Positions 29,832 through 38,121 of a stretch of 39,707 bases of DNA are shown here, in pieces. The stretch is taken from contig NZ_JAESIH010000050.1 in assembly GCF_016756745.1 (NCBI RefSeq), positions 1 to 39,707 on the forward strand. Direction: 5' to 3'. The notes under the pieces are model-generated. The model saw only the letters and a program-made list of their open reading frames with translations, did no database searches and was not told the origin of the DNA. This DNA comes from Aminivibrio sp. Lineage in GTDB: Bacteria > Synergistota > Synergistia > Synergistales > Aminobacteriaceae. The stretch's first letter is position 1. The number at the start of each line of letters is the position of its first letter. The position numbers were made by a program, and so were the translations under genes.

Positions 29832-31631
29832 ATGTCCCTCAGAAATACCACTTTTTTCGGCCTCCGTTCCTATTCGTACCGCGCTCTGAAAAAGAGTTCC
29901 GTTGTTGTGCTCCTCATCTTGGTCCTTCTGTTTGCCGGAGAAGCTTTTGGAGCCCAGACCGTTCGAAAGGACGCGTTCATAACCCAGCTTTTCCAGGCGA
30001 GAGGCTTTGCAGCTCCAGAAGGTGAAAAAAACATGGTCAGGGTGGCCCTCGAACTCGATTTGATCCCTGTTCCGGAGGGAAGGCTCGATGCCCCGATCAC
30101 CATGAAGGAAGCCATCGTATTCGCCGTCCACAGCCTGGGGCTTGCCTCCGTTGCCGATGTTCTCTCAGGGGCGCCTCTGCCCTTCCGGGATGTGGGAAGC
30201 CTGAAGCCTCTCGAAAGGGGATACCTGGCGGCCGCCCTGAACATGAATCCCCCCTTGCTGAAAAAAGGGGTTACCGCTTTCGGCCCCTCGAAAAAGGTTA
30301 CCCCGAAGGAGGCGCAGAATATCGCCGCCATCGTCCGGGCTGCCGGGAAAGGTCTGTCCCTCTCCGTGAAGTATTCCCCAGTGAAGGGAATGACGGTGCA
30401 GGTGCACAGGGAAGGACTCCACGACCGGCCACCGAAGTGGCGGGCGGCGGCCGACGGTTTCGAATCCAGGGAGGAGGCGGAACTGTTCCGGGATGCCCTG
30501 GCCGGCAAGGGGGTCAAGGGAACGGTGGACAGCCGGAACTACGACTGGCGGGTCAGGTCTGCTCTTTTCGACACCTACGGGCCCATCCGGGACTTCCTGG
30601 CCGCCTGCGAAAGCCTCGGCAGGAAAGGGGTGGTTTTTGCCTCGCCCGTAAGCTGGGACACTCCGGGGGCTCCCCGGTTCTGGATAATGGTCATACTGGA
30701 CCCCGCCCGGTTCGACATCCGACCCGTCTTGGCTCCGGAAGGCCTGTACACCCTTGCTCCCCTCAGCTCTATGACCACGGGAGCCATAGCAGCCATCAAC
30801 GGCGGGTATTTCAGCATCAGCGGCAAGGAGCGGGGAGCACCCATCGGCGCCATCATCGAGAGGGGCGTCATGGTGAATCCTCCCTATAAAGGGAGGACCG
30901 TTCTCGCCTGGAACGGGAAGAACCAGGCTGCCTTCGGCCGGATGGAATGGAGAGCCGAAGTGCATTTTCCCGGCGGCGGGTTCATGGATGTCACCGGCCT
31001 GAACAGGACGGTCAGAGGAGACGGCGTGGTGATCTTTACCAGGCATTTCGGTGAATGTACCCCGGTATTTCCCGGTCCCGTGGTGGAGGTCGTCCTCGAC
31101 GGCGATATCTGCACGGAGGTCCGGCGGGAGGGAGGGGGTCCCATTCCTTCGGGGAAACGGGTCCTTGCCGTCTACGGCACCCCGGCCCGTTTCGCCGAAA
31201 CCATAGTCCCGGGGGACCGTATCAGAATCGTCCAGACGGTGAATGACGGGGATCCCTATTGGACATCCATGACCAATGCCATCCAGGGAGGTCCCTTCCT
31301 TGTGCGAAAGGGCGCCCTTTCCATGGAAACGGAAAATCTCAACGATTCCATAGTGAACAAGCGCCATCCGAGGTCTGTCATAGGCCTCACAGGCAAAGGC
31401 CAGTGGTTTTTCTTCGTCGGTGACGGCCGCAATGCGGTCCACAGCGTGGGCTTCACCCTTGCGGAAACGGCGGAGTTATTGAAGAAAAACGGTGTGTCCT
31501 ACGCTCTGAACCTCGACGGCGGCGGCTCTTCAACCCTCTATGCGGGAGGGAGGATCATGAACGTTCTCTCCGATGGAAGGGAAAGGCCTGTAAGCTACGG
31601 CATCGGTGCTTTCCCGAAGGGAGGGAACTGA
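29832..31631 (+). CDS. Exported phosphodiester glycosidase (NAGPA-domain) protein
   Basis: A 599-residue protein with an N-terminal signal or anchor segment (about residues 20-40, SSVVVLLILVLLFAGEAFGA). Residues 42-150 resemble weak S-layer-homology-type repeats (VRKDAFITQLFQARGF; APITMKEAIVFAVHSLGL). A SPOR-like part follows at about 175-240. The C-terminal half is a NAGPA (phosphodiester glycosidase) domain: TTGAIAAINGGYFSISGKERG (about 313-333), NAIQGGPFLVRKG, RHPRSVIGLTGKGQWFFFVGDGRN and NGVSYALNLDGGGSSTLYAGG (about 556-576). Bacterial members are thought to act on cell-wall or surface polymers. AAGGAG precedes the ATG. Confidence 0.85.
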   Translation: MSLRNTTFFGLRSYSYRALKKSSVVVLLILVLLFAGEAFGAQTVRKDAFITQLFQARGFAAPEGEKNMVRVALELDLIPVPEGRLDAPITMKEAIVFAVHSLGLASVADVLSGAPLPFRDVGSLKPLERGYLAAALNMNPPLLKKGVTAFGPSKKVTPKEAQNIAAIVRAAGKGLSLSVKYSPVKGMTVQVHREGLHDRPPKWRAAADGFESREEAELFRDALAGKGVKGTVDSRNYDWRVRSALFDTYGPIRDFLAACESLGRKGVVFASPVSWDTPGAPRFWIMVILDPARFDIRPVLAPEGLYTLAPLSSMTTGAIAAINGGYFSISGKERGAPIGAIIERGVMVNPPYKGRTVLAWNGKNQAAFGRMEWRAEVHFPGGGFMDVTGLNRTVRGDGVVIFTRHFGECTPVFPGPVVEVVLDGDICTEVRREGGGPIPSGKRVLAVYGTPARFAETIVPGDRIRIVQTVNDGDPYWTSMTNAIQGGPFLVRKGALSMETENLNDSIVNKRHPRSVIGLTGKGQWFFFVGDGRNAVHSVGFTLAETAELLKKNGVSYALNLDGGGSSTLYAGGRIMNVLSDGRERPVSYGIGAFPKGGN

Positions 31632-31744
31632 CGGGAAAACTGAAAATGTGAATAATCCCGTGGAGAAAAACCGAATATGCCGTTTTATGGTAGACTACAC
31701 GACACAAGAAAAGAAAAAAATACGGAAGGAGTTGTACCAGTCAA

Positions 31745-32242
31745 ATGAAAAAACAGTTCCGCCCTATCACCCTTTTTGTTCTCGCACTTCTCGCCCTTGT
31801 ACTCTCGGTTTCCGCGGCTTTCGCATCGGCAGCCCCCCAGCCGGTAAACTTAGGTCAGGATGTAAACAAGATGCAGTGGTACCTTGTGAACTACGGCAAG
31901 AACGATGACGGCTACTTTGCCTGTACTCGGAAATACTACACCAACCCCGAAGAGAAGAAAAAGACCGTCGATCTCATCGTGGAGAAATTCGCCATCGACC
32001 AGGAGACCGCTTCCGGTCTCTACTTCACCGAGTATGGCTACGTGTATTCCGCCGACGGCAAGGACTTTGCCGTCACCTACATCAAACATTACGACATGGT
32101 GGGCAACGTGATCAAGTCCACGGAATACGACGCCGCCGGCAGGGAGTTCGTCAAGATGTCCAAGGAAATGATTCCCTTCAAGGCTTATCCCTACGCCACC
32201 GGCGAGCTTCCCGCAAAGAAGCCTGCTCCGAAGAAGAAGTAG
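31745..32242 (+). CDS. Small secreted protein of unknown function
   Basis: A 165-residue protein with a clear signal peptide (KKQFRPITLFVLALLALVLSVSAAFASA, cleavage near residue 28). The mature part is rich in Tyr and Lys, with QWYLVNYGKNDDGYFACTRKYYTNPEEKKKTVDLIVEKF and LYFTEYGYVYSADGKDFAVTYIKHYDMVGNVIKSTEYD, and a Lys/Pro-rich end (PAKKPAPKKK). It is not recognised. AAGGAG lies 13 nt before the ATG, longer than usual. TGGTAGACT at 31688-31696 is a possible extended -10. A terminator follows directly. Confidence 0.78.
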   Translation: MKKQFRPITLFVLALLALVLSVSAAFASAAPQPVNLGQDVNKMQWYLVNYGKNDDGYFACTRKYYTNPEEKKKTVDLIVEKFAIDQETASGLYFTEYGYVYSADGKDFAVTYIKHYDMVGNVIKSTEYDAAGREFVKMSKEMIPFKAYPYATGELPAKKPAPKKK

Positions 32243-32257
32243 TTCCAGTATGCAACG

Positions 32258-32284
32258 GCCCGGCCTTGAGCCGGGCTTTTTTTT
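32258..32284 (+). terminator. Terminator abutting repeat copy D
   Basis: GCCCGGC (32258-32264) pairs with GCCGGGC (32270-32276), loop CTTGA, then eight T (32277-32284). The next base starts repeat copy D. Confidence 0.88.
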
Positions 32285-32390
32285 CCTAAATCCGCCGGCA
32301 GCGTCACCGATGCCGGCTTGGGCCGGGGGGGCGAATTTACCTTATGTTCGGAGCGACACTCCCTCTGACTGAAAAGTTTGCTGATTTAGG
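32285..32390 (-). repeat. Dispersed MITE-like element, copy D (106 bp, internally deleted)
   Basis: Ends are CCTAAATCCGC (32285-32295) and GCTGATTTAGG (32380-32390), one mismatch. It has the same orientation as copy C. It keeps the right module (AGCGTCACCGATGCCGGCTTGGGC) and left module (CGAATTTACCTTATGTTCGGAGCGACACTCCCTCTG), joined without the 100-150 bp interior of B and C. It follows immediately on a terminator T-run. No target duplication is visible. Confidence 0.87.
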
Positions 32391-32459
32391 ATTATGCCTT
32401 CCGTTGCGTTTCATCCTGAAATACAGTAATCTTCAATGAAAGAAGAGGAGGCGGTTTCC

Positions 32460-32651
32460 ATGCCCATAGTCAATATCTACATGTTCGAAGGACGTTCCGT
32501 GGATCAGAAAAGAAAACTCGCCGCAGAGGTGACCGATGCGATCTGCAGGGCTCTGGACGTGGGGCGGGACGTGGTCAGGATAATGATCAACGATATGCCC
32601 AGGGAGAACATGGCTGTTGCCGGAGTGCTGAATATCGACAAGGGGAAATAG
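32460..32651 (+). CDS. 4-oxalocrotonate tautomerase family protein
   Basis: A 63-residue protein. After removal of Met1 it begins PIVNIYMFEGRSVDQKRKLAAEVTDAICRAL, the Pro1-dependent tautomerase fold (family typical length 60-70). The upstream in-frame ATG 32436 is rejected because it would bury the catalytic proline and because AGAGGAGG (32442-32449) precedes ATG 32460. Such enzymes interconvert keto and enol forms of small molecules; the substrate is unknown. It is first of a closely packed series running to arsA-like and beyond. Confidence 0.9.
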   Translation: MPIVNIYMFEGRSVDQKRKLAAEVTDAICRALDVGRDVVRIMINDMPRENMAVAGVLNIDKGK

Positions 32652-32673
32652 CTCCCTTCCGGGACGGAATGTC

Positions 32674-32964
32674 ATGAATAAATTCCTTAAAGCACTCCGC
32701 ACGGGGTGGGATTTTTTCGTGCTCTTCAACCATGGTACGTTCGTTGACAAGCGGATGGCCGTTGTCCGAAAAGAGGCCTTCGACATCAACGACAATCTCA
32801 TGCTGCTTCTGTTCGGTGATTTCCTCGGCATACCGAACCCCATGTCCTATTACATGCTCGAACTTCTTCCGTACGTGGCGGACGATCTGGAACCCTGGGA
32901 ACGGAGGATCCAGAACAGAAAGTTCATCATCGCCGAAAAGGCCGCCCAATATGATTTCGACTGA
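32674..32964 (+). CDS. Small protein of unknown function paired with an ArsA-type ATPase
   Basis: A 96-residue protein beginning MNKFLKALRTGWDFFVLFNHGTFVDKRM. It contains DNLMLLLFGDFLGIPNPMSYYMLELLPYVADDLEPWERR (about 40-78). From memory, the LGIPNPxSYYxLELLP segment resembles the small 'cory-CC-star' proteins that are found beside ArsA-like ATPases, but this one has no cysteine at its C-terminus. The function is unknown. No strong ribosome binding site is seen, so translation may be coupled to the gene 22 bp upstream. The ArsA-type gene starts 13 bp after its stop. Confidence 0.7.
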   Translation: MNKFLKALRTGWDFFVLFNHGTFVDKRMAVVRKEAFDINDNLMLLLFGDFLGIPNPMSYYMLELLPYVADDLEPWERRIQNRKFIIAEKAAQYDFD

Positions 32965-32977
32965 GGTGAAGCGGACC

Positions 32978-33916
32978 ATGAAACAATTTACGTTCTTTGG
33001 AGGAAAGGGCGGCACAGGGAAGACTTCCTGCGCTGCTTCCTACTCTCTTTCACTGGCTGCGCGGGGGATGCGGACCTTCGTGGTCTCCACGGATCCGGCC
33101 CACTCCCTCGCCGACGCTTTCAACAAGCCCATCGGCTTCCAGACGGCTCCCCTGGCCCCGAACCTCTGGGGCCTCGAGATCGATGCCGAGGTGGAGGCGA
33201 AAAAGTACATGAAATCGATCCAGGACAAGATGCTCGACTTGGTCAGCGCGGCAATCGTGGACGAGATCAAGCGGCAGATCGAGATCGCCTACATGTCTCC
33301 CGGAGCCGAGGAGGCGGCTATCTTCGACAAGTTCATCGAGCTCATGGAATCTGTGGGTAGGGACTATGACGCCATAGTATTCGATACCGCTCCTACCGGT
33401 CATACTCTCAGGCTTTTGACCCTTCCCGAAATTCTCGGCGCCTGGATTGAACATCTCATAGAGAAACGGCAGAAAGCCATGAACCTGATGAAAATGGCGG
33501 CCAGATACGACAAGCCTCTGGCCGAGCGGATAGCCGACGACCCCATCATCCGGACCCTTACGGCCCGGAAGGACAAGTTTGCCCTGGCGAGGAAATACCT
33601 CACCGACCGCGAAACCTCGGTATTCTACTTCGTGCTGAACCCGGAGAAGCTCCCCATCCTGGAAACGGCCAGGGCGGTGGAGCTTCTTTCAAGGCACGGA
33701 ATTGCCGTGGGCGGCGTGGTGGTGAACAAAGTTATTCCTCCCGATGCGGGGCCTTTTCTCGAGAAGAAGCGGCTTTCCCAGGAAGGATACCTCCGGGAGA
33801 TACGAAGCCGTTTTTCCTCCATGACTATCGTCGAGCTTCCCATGCTGGACGACGATATCCAGGGAATGGACCAGCTTCAGAGGATTTCCGCCCTGATGGG
33901 GGGACTTGATTCATGA
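32978..33916 (+). CDS. ArsA/GET3 family ATPase
   Basis: A 312-residue P-loop ATPase. The deviant Walker A motif GGKGGTGKTS is at residues 8-17, followed by FVVSTDPAHSLADAF (switch I, about 36-50), DTAPTGHTLRLLTLPE (switch II, about 131-146) and GVVVNKVIPPDAGPFLEKKRLSQEGYLREI near the C-terminus. It is of single-domain length and has no arsenite-binding cysteine cluster, so a role in arsenite efflux is not supported. There is no ArsB or ArsR gene beside it. GAGGTG precedes ATG 32978. It overlaps the next gene by 4 bp. Confidence 0.88.
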   Translation: MKQFTFFGGKGGTGKTSCAASYSLSLAARGMRTFVVSTDPAHSLADAFNKPIGFQTAPLAPNLWGLEIDAEVEAKKYMKSIQDKMLDLVSAAIVDEIKRQIEIAYMSPGAEEAAIFDKFIELMESVGRDYDAIVFDTAPTGHTLRLLTLPEILGAWIEHLIEKRQKAMNLMKMAARYDKPLAERIADDPIIRTLTARKDKFALARKYLTDRETSVFYFVLNPEKLPILETARAVELLSRHGIAVGGVVVNKVIPPDAGPFLEKKRLSQEGYLREIRSRFSSMTIVELPMLDDDIQGMDQLQRISALMGGLDS

Positions 33917-34371
33917 TAACGGACACCCTGGACAGGCTTGGCACCTATTATTGCCTCGGCGGCAGCCTCGGAAGGTCTCTGGAATATCTCGCGTCCCGGC
34001 CTCTGGAGTCCCTGCCGGAGGGACGAACGGACATCGAAGGGGATGATGCTTTTCTGCTCGTCCAGGTGAGAGAAACCCGGTCCTCCTCCGAGGAACCCTT
34101 CGAGACCCACAGGAAGTACGCCGACATCCACATAGCCCTCGAGGGAGAGGAGTGGGTGGGCTATGCCCCCGAGGCTGACCTCGAACCTCTGTCCGGCTAT
34201 TCTGCAGAGGAGGACTGCCGTACCTATTCCGGAGACGGCGTTTTCTTTCGGGGGGGACCCGACAGATTTTTCATCTTCTTTCCCTGGGACGGTCACAAGG
34301 GATGCATAACCATGGGAGCAGGCGGCCGGGTTAGGAAAATAGTGGTCAAGGCGGCCCTTGAAGGAAGGTGA
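33913..34371 (+). CDS. YhcH/YjgK/YiaL family protein
   Basis: A 152-residue cupin-like protein. Family motifs visible are ETHRKYADIHIALEGEEWVGYAP (about residues 62-84) and FFIFFPWDGHKGCITMG (about 116-132), with His residues that bind a metal in the family. Members occur with sialic acid and sugar-acid catabolism genes or as the beta subunit of evolved beta-galactosidase. Their reaction is often an anomerase or sugar-binding role. ATGA overlap with the ArsA-type gene. Confidence 0.88.
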   Translation: MITDTLDRLGTYYCLGGSLGRSLEYLASRPLESLPEGRTDIEGDDAFLLVQVRETRSSSEEPFETHRKYADIHIALEGEEWVGYAPEADLEPLSGYSAEEDCRTYSGDGVFFRGGPDRFFIFFPWDGHKGCITMGAGGRVRKIVVKAALEGR

Positions 34372-34375
34372 AGCC

Positions 34376-35914
34376 TTGAAGATCGGGTGTGTTCAGTCCA
34401 GAGCCCTGGATGTGTCCAGGTGGAAAGAAGCTCTTGACCGGGCGCTTGTGCTGGCGGACGAGGCTGTTGCCGGAGGGGCGGAACTCGTACTCATGCCGGA
34501 GGCCCTTTTCCCTGCATACTACCTCGGCGGTGAGGATCCGGCAGCATCGTGGCGGGAAGCCGACCCCAGGCCGGTTTTCTCCGGCTACGCCGCCAACCGG
34601 AGAATTCATCTCGCTGCGGGGCTCGTTCTGGAGGAAGGGGGGGCCCTGTTCAACGGGGCGGTCCTCTGGGGGCCGGACGGGGGGGAGCTGCTGCGGACCT
34701 TCAAGTCGAACCTCTGGCATTTCGATGGGCGGTATGTCCTGCCGGGGAGCTCCTTTCCCGTGGCGGATACGGAATTCGGCCGAGTGGGCATGATGGTCTG
34801 CGCCGACGGACGGATTCCAGAGATCAGCCGCATTCTTGCCCTGAAGGGGGCGAGGCTGATTCTCGACCTGACAAACCTTACTTCTACGGGGCGAAACAGG
34901 GATACCCTGTCCAATCCCCAGCTTGAATACATGCTGCCCGCCCGGGCTGCGGAAAATGGGGTATGGATCGCCGTGGCCGACAAGGTGGGGCTCGAGGCGG
35001 AAACCGTACTGAACTGCGGCGGCAGCCGCCTGATCGACCCGCTGGGGAATGTCGTTGCGTCCCTGGATTCGTCGGCGGAAGGCGTTCTGGTGGCCGAGGC
35101 CGACCTGGAGGCCCCCCGTCCGCCGATGCCCGGACGTACCCCGAAGCTCTATTCCATTCTCACGGCGGACACGGTTTTCACCGGCGCCTACCTCGCCCAG
35201 TTCGATCCCCTGACCTCTGCAGGGGACGAGGTGTTCGCCGCTCTGTGCCGGTTCACTGCCGCCGGGCGGGAGGAATTTCTCGAAAAGGCGTCCCGTTTTC
35301 TTGTGCGGGCGGCGGACCAGGGGAACAGACTGGTCTGCCTGCCCTTCATGGAGGAGGAAGGATGCAGCGGGGTTGCGGAAAAACTCTCCTGCCTTCTTGC
35401 TGGAAGCGACGTCATCGCAGTACTGAGCGGTCCGGCAAGGGAGGGCAGGGAAACCGTCGTGTTTTCAGCGGACGGTGTGATCGGCCGTTTTTCCGGGGAA
35501 ATGTTCGAGCCTCTGGATACACCTGTCGGAAGGATTGGCGCGGTTTGCGGGGATGAGGGCTGGAACCCTGAACCGGTGCGATGCTTCATGCTCGGAGGAG
35601 CGGAAGTGGCGGTGTGGTACGGGGACGGGATCCGTCCCCGGGAGACATCCGTTAAGATTGCCCGCACCAGGGCTGCGGAGAACAGGATTTTCCTGCTGTA
35701 TTTTCACGGCGGTGATGATGTTCTTGTCGCCGGTCCTTCCGGCGCGGTGCTGGCGGAGGCCCTCGATGGAGGGGACCAGGCGGTGTCCGCCATGATCCGG
35801 AGGTCAGAAAGCCGCGGAAAAACAGTGGTGCCCGGGACGAACATCGTTTCCGGCAGGCTGCCCTCAGCCTATGGCGACCTCGTCGCCGATGAAGGTTATT
35901 CAGGCTCTCCATGA
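34376..35914 (+). CDS. Tandem carbon-nitrogen hydrolase (nitrilase) protein
   Basis: A 512-residue protein made of two nitrilase-like halves. The first (about 1-260) has a complete Glu-Lys-Cys triad: ELVLMPEALFPAYY (Glu42), LRTFKSNLWHF (Lys110) and MMVCADGRIPEISR (Cys142). The second (about 275-505) keeps NRLVCLPFMEEE and GAVCGDEGWNPEPVR (Cys391) but has no Lys at the corresponding place (GVIGRFSGEMFEP), so it is probably non-catalytic or altered. The substrate is unknown. TTG 34376 is chosen: GGAAGGTG is just upstream. ATGA overlap with the next gene. Confidence 0.85.
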   Translation: MKIGCVQSRALDVSRWKEALDRALVLADEAVAGGAELVLMPEALFPAYYLGGEDPAASWREADPRPVFSGYAANRRIHLAAGLVLEEGGALFNGAVLWGPDGGELLRTFKSNLWHFDGRYVLPGSSFPVADTEFGRVGMMVCADGRIPEISRILALKGARLILDLTNLTSTGRNRDTLSNPQLEYMLPARAAENGVWIAVADKVGLEAETVLNCGGSRLIDPLGNVVASLDSSAEGVLVAEADLEAPRPPMPGRTPKLYSILTADTVFTGAYLAQFDPLTSAGDEVFAALCRFTAAGREEFLEKASRFLVRAADQGNRLVCLPFMEEEGCSGVAEKLSCLLAGSDVIAVLSGPAREGRETVVFSADGVIGRFSGEMFEPLDTPVGRIGAVCGDEGWNPEPVRCFMLGGAEVAVWYGDGIRPRETSVKIARTRAAENRIFLLYFHGGDDVLVAGPSGAVLAEALDGGDQAVSAMIRRSESRGKTVVPGTNIVSGRLPSAYGDLVADEGYSGSP

Positions 35915-37530
35915 ACGACAGGGATGAACGGTTCATGGCCCTGGCCCTGGAAGAAGCGGAAGCAGCCGCCGGGCGGGGAGACGTTCCCATCGCCGCCCTG
36001 GTGGTGCGGGACGGAGAGGTACTTTCCACCGGAAGCAACCGGAAAGAAAAGGATCCGACGGCCCATGCGGAAATCCTTGCCCTTCGGGGAGCGGCGGAGG
36101 CCATGGGATCCTGGAAGCTCCGGGGGTGTACCCTTTACGTGACCGTGGAACCCTGTCCCATGTGCGCCGGGGCCCTCGTTCTGGCCAGGGTTGACCGTCT
36201 TGTCTACGGATGCGCCGATCCCAGGGCCGGGGCGTGCGGTACCCTGTACGACATCGTCCGCGATTCGAGGCTCAATCACAGGTGCGTTGTCCGAAGGGGA
36301 GTTCTGGAGGGGGAGTGCGCCCGGCTCCTCACGAATTATTTCCTTGAACGCAGAAAGAGCCGCTTTTCAGGCGGCGGTGAAGAAAGGGTGAAGGAAATGA
36401 AATTTCTGTCCTATGGTCATCAATATATCGATGAAGAAGACATACAGGCCGTTGTCGGGGTGCTCCGGGGTGACTGGCTCACCCAGGGGCCGTCGGTGGA
36501 CGCTTTTGAAAAAACATTCGCCGGGTATGTGGGGACCCGCCATGCCGTGGCCTTCGCCAACGGCACTGCCGCCCTCCACGGGGCCTATTTCGCGGCAGGA
36601 GTGGGACCGGGAGACGAAGTGATCACTTCTCCCATGACCTTTGCGGCTACGAGCAACGCCGCCCTCTATCTCGGGGGGACCGTCCGCTTTGCGGATATGG
36701 ATCCGTCCACCCTTTGCCTTGATCCTAAACAGGCCAGGGAGATGATTTCTTCCAGGACGAAAGTGATCGCCCCGGTGAGCTACGCGGGCTATCCGGCCGA
36801 CCTGGCCGCCTTTCGGGAAGCGGCGGGAGAGTGCGGCGCCGTCATCGTCGAGGATGCATGCCATGCCCTCGGCGCGAGGAGAGGAAAGATTCCCGTGGGA
36901 AAGGAGGCGGACCTCACCGCCTTCAGCTTTCACCCGGTGAAGCACATCACCACCGGCGAGGGGGGAATGGTCACCACCGATTCTGACGAATATGCCGAAC
37001 GGCTCCGGCTTTTTCGTACCCACGGCATCACGAAGGACCCGTCGAAAATGGAAGGGAAACCCGACGGGCCATGGTCCACAGAGATGCAGGCTCTCGGCTT
37101 CAACTACAGGCTGAGCGATATCCACGCCGCCCTGGGACTGAGCCAGATGAAGAAGCTCGACCGTTTCGTGAACCGAAGAAAGGAGATCGCATCCCTTTAC
37201 GACGGTCTTTTCTCTTCTGTACCGGGCCTGGAAATCCCTCCCCGCAACGAGGGGCATGCCTATCATCTCTATCCTCTCCAGGTACCGGCGGAACGGCGGA
37301 AGGAATTTATCCTGAAACTGAAAGAGAGAAGCATCGGGGGAATGGTTCACTACCCGCCGGTGCATCTCCATCCATACTACAGGAAGAATTTCGGCTGGAA
37401 GCAGGGTGATTTTCCCCGGGCGGAGGCCTTCTATTCCAGGGAGATAAGTCTTCCCATGTATTACGGGCTGACAGACGACGACGTAGAACGGGTGGGGGAG
37501 GAAATACGCCGCATCGCCGAAGCCAGGTGA
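35911..37530 (+). CDS. TadA tRNA adenosine deaminase fused to a DegT/PseC-type aminotransferase
   Basis: One uninterrupted 539-residue reading frame. Residues 1-155 are TadA: TAHAEILALR (His52, Glu54) and VEPCPMCAGALVLARV (Cys82, Cys85) bind zinc and catalyse A34 to I34 in tRNA-Arg(ACG). Residues 163-539 are a PLP-dependent sugar aminotransferase of the DegT/DnrJ/EryC1 family, most like PseC: FANGTAALHGAYFAAGVGPGDEVITSPMTF, VEDACHALGA and FSFHPVKHITTGEGG with the Schiff-base Lys344. The linker is about 15 residues (RFSGGGEERVKE) and has no stop codon. An internal ATG at 36397 preceded by AAGGGTG could also produce the aminotransferase alone. It overlaps the upstream gene by 4 bp. Confidence 0.88.
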   Translation: MNDRDERFMALALEEAEAAAGRGDVPIAALVVRDGEVLSTGSNRKEKDPTAHAEILALRGAAEAMGSWKLRGCTLYVTVEPCPMCAGALVLARVDRLVYGCADPRAGACGTLYDIVRDSRLNHRCVVRRGVLEGECARLLTNYFLERRKSRFSGGGEERVKEMKFLSYGHQYIDEEDIQAVVGVLRGDWLTQGPSVDAFEKTFAGYVGTRHAVAFANGTAALHGAYFAAGVGPGDEVITSPMTFAATSNAALYLGGTVRFADMDPSTLCLDPKQAREMISSRTKVIAPVSYAGYPADLAAFREAAGECGAVIVEDACHALGARRGKIPVGKEADLTAFSFHPVKHITTGEGGMVTTDSDEYAERLRLFRTHGITKDPSKMEGKPDGPWSTEMQALGFNYRLSDIHAALGLSQMKKLDRFVNRRKEIASLYDGLFSSVPGLEIPPRNEGHAYHLYPLQVPAERRKEFILKLKERSIGGMVHYPPVHLHPYYRKNFGWKQGDFPRAEAFYSREISLPMYYGLTDDDVERVGEEIRRIAEAR

Positions 37531-37548
37531 TATACCCGTAAATTTACC

Positions 37549-37577
37549 TGGACTTTCGTGCGGATTACCGCTACAAT
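37549..37577 (+). promoter_or_regulatory. Promoter of the OmpH/Skp gene
   Basis: TGGACT (37549-37554), 17-bp spacer and TACAAT (37572-37577). GTAAATTTAC, a perfect 10-bp palindrome, is at 37537-37546 just upstream. Confidence 0.65.
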
Positions 37578-37623
37578 CTCAACCGTGTCAGATATTTCAG
37601 CGACGTATCGAGGGGGTAGTTGT

Positions 37624-38067
37624 ATGTTTTCTGTTAAGCGTTTGGGAGTTTTTCTTTTAATGGCGGTTCTTTTCGTCGTCTTTACTTCCGTCGTGGAAGC
37701 AGCCGAGGAAAAAATCGGCGTGATCGATTCCCAGAAGATCGTTTTCCAGCATCCGAAATTCGAGGCCGTGACGAAGCAGCTTCAGCAGATAAGTAAGACG
37801 AAGGAAAACGAGATGAAGCTAGCCGTTGACAAGGAAACCGACCAGAACAAGAAAGCCCAGATTTTCAACACGAAAAGGAACGAGCTTGCCCAGGAAGAGC
37901 AGCGGCTCATGCAGCCTATCTTCAAAGAGGCCGAGCTTGCGGTCCGTACCGTTGCGAAGATCAAGAATGTGACCGTGGTCATCGAGAAGTCGGCGGTCTA
38001 CTTCGGCGGCATCGATATTACCGATGACGTGATCCAGGAGCTCAAGAAAAACGCGGCGAAGAAATAG
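37624..38067 (+). CDS. OmpH/Skp family periplasmic chaperone
   Basis: A 147-residue protein with signal peptide (KRLGVFLLMAVLFVVFTSVVEA, cleavage near residue 24), then KIGVIDSQKIVFQHPKFEAVTKQLQQ and a long charged coiled coil to about residue 100 (KENEMKLAVDKETDQNKKAQIFNTKRNELAQEEQRL), ending VTVVIEKSAVYFGGIDITDDVIQELKK. This is the Skp/OmpH form, which holds unfolded outer-membrane proteins. It implies a cell envelope with an outer membrane. GAGGGGG precedes ATG 37624. It is a single gene with promoter and terminator. Confidence 0.92.
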   Translation: MFSVKRLGVFLLMAVLFVVFTSVVEAAEEKIGVIDSQKIVFQHPKFEAVTKQLQQISKTKENEMKLAVDKETDQNKKAQIFNTKRNELAQEEQRLMQPIFKEAELAVRTVAKIKNVTVVIEKSAVYFGGIDITDDVIQELKKNAAKK

Positions 38068-38121
38068 AATCGGAATTGACCCTCATACCGCTTCGGCGGC
38101 CATGAGGAAGCAGAGAATGAC

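Noticed and set aside
6390-32390. Dispersed repeats as a CRISPR array
   Set aside because: Copies are kilobases apart, have inverted-repeat ends and variable length; there are no regularly spaced short repeats and no cas genes.
32978-33916. Arsenite efflux ATPase
   Set aside because: No arsenite-binding cysteine cluster and no arsB or arsR gene nearby, so only the family name is used.
33913-37530. A pseudaminic or sialic acid locus (YhcH-type protein plus PseC-like aminotransferase)
   Set aside because: No PseB, PseF, PseG, PseH, PseI or sialic acid enzymes are nearby; two loosely related genes are not enough.
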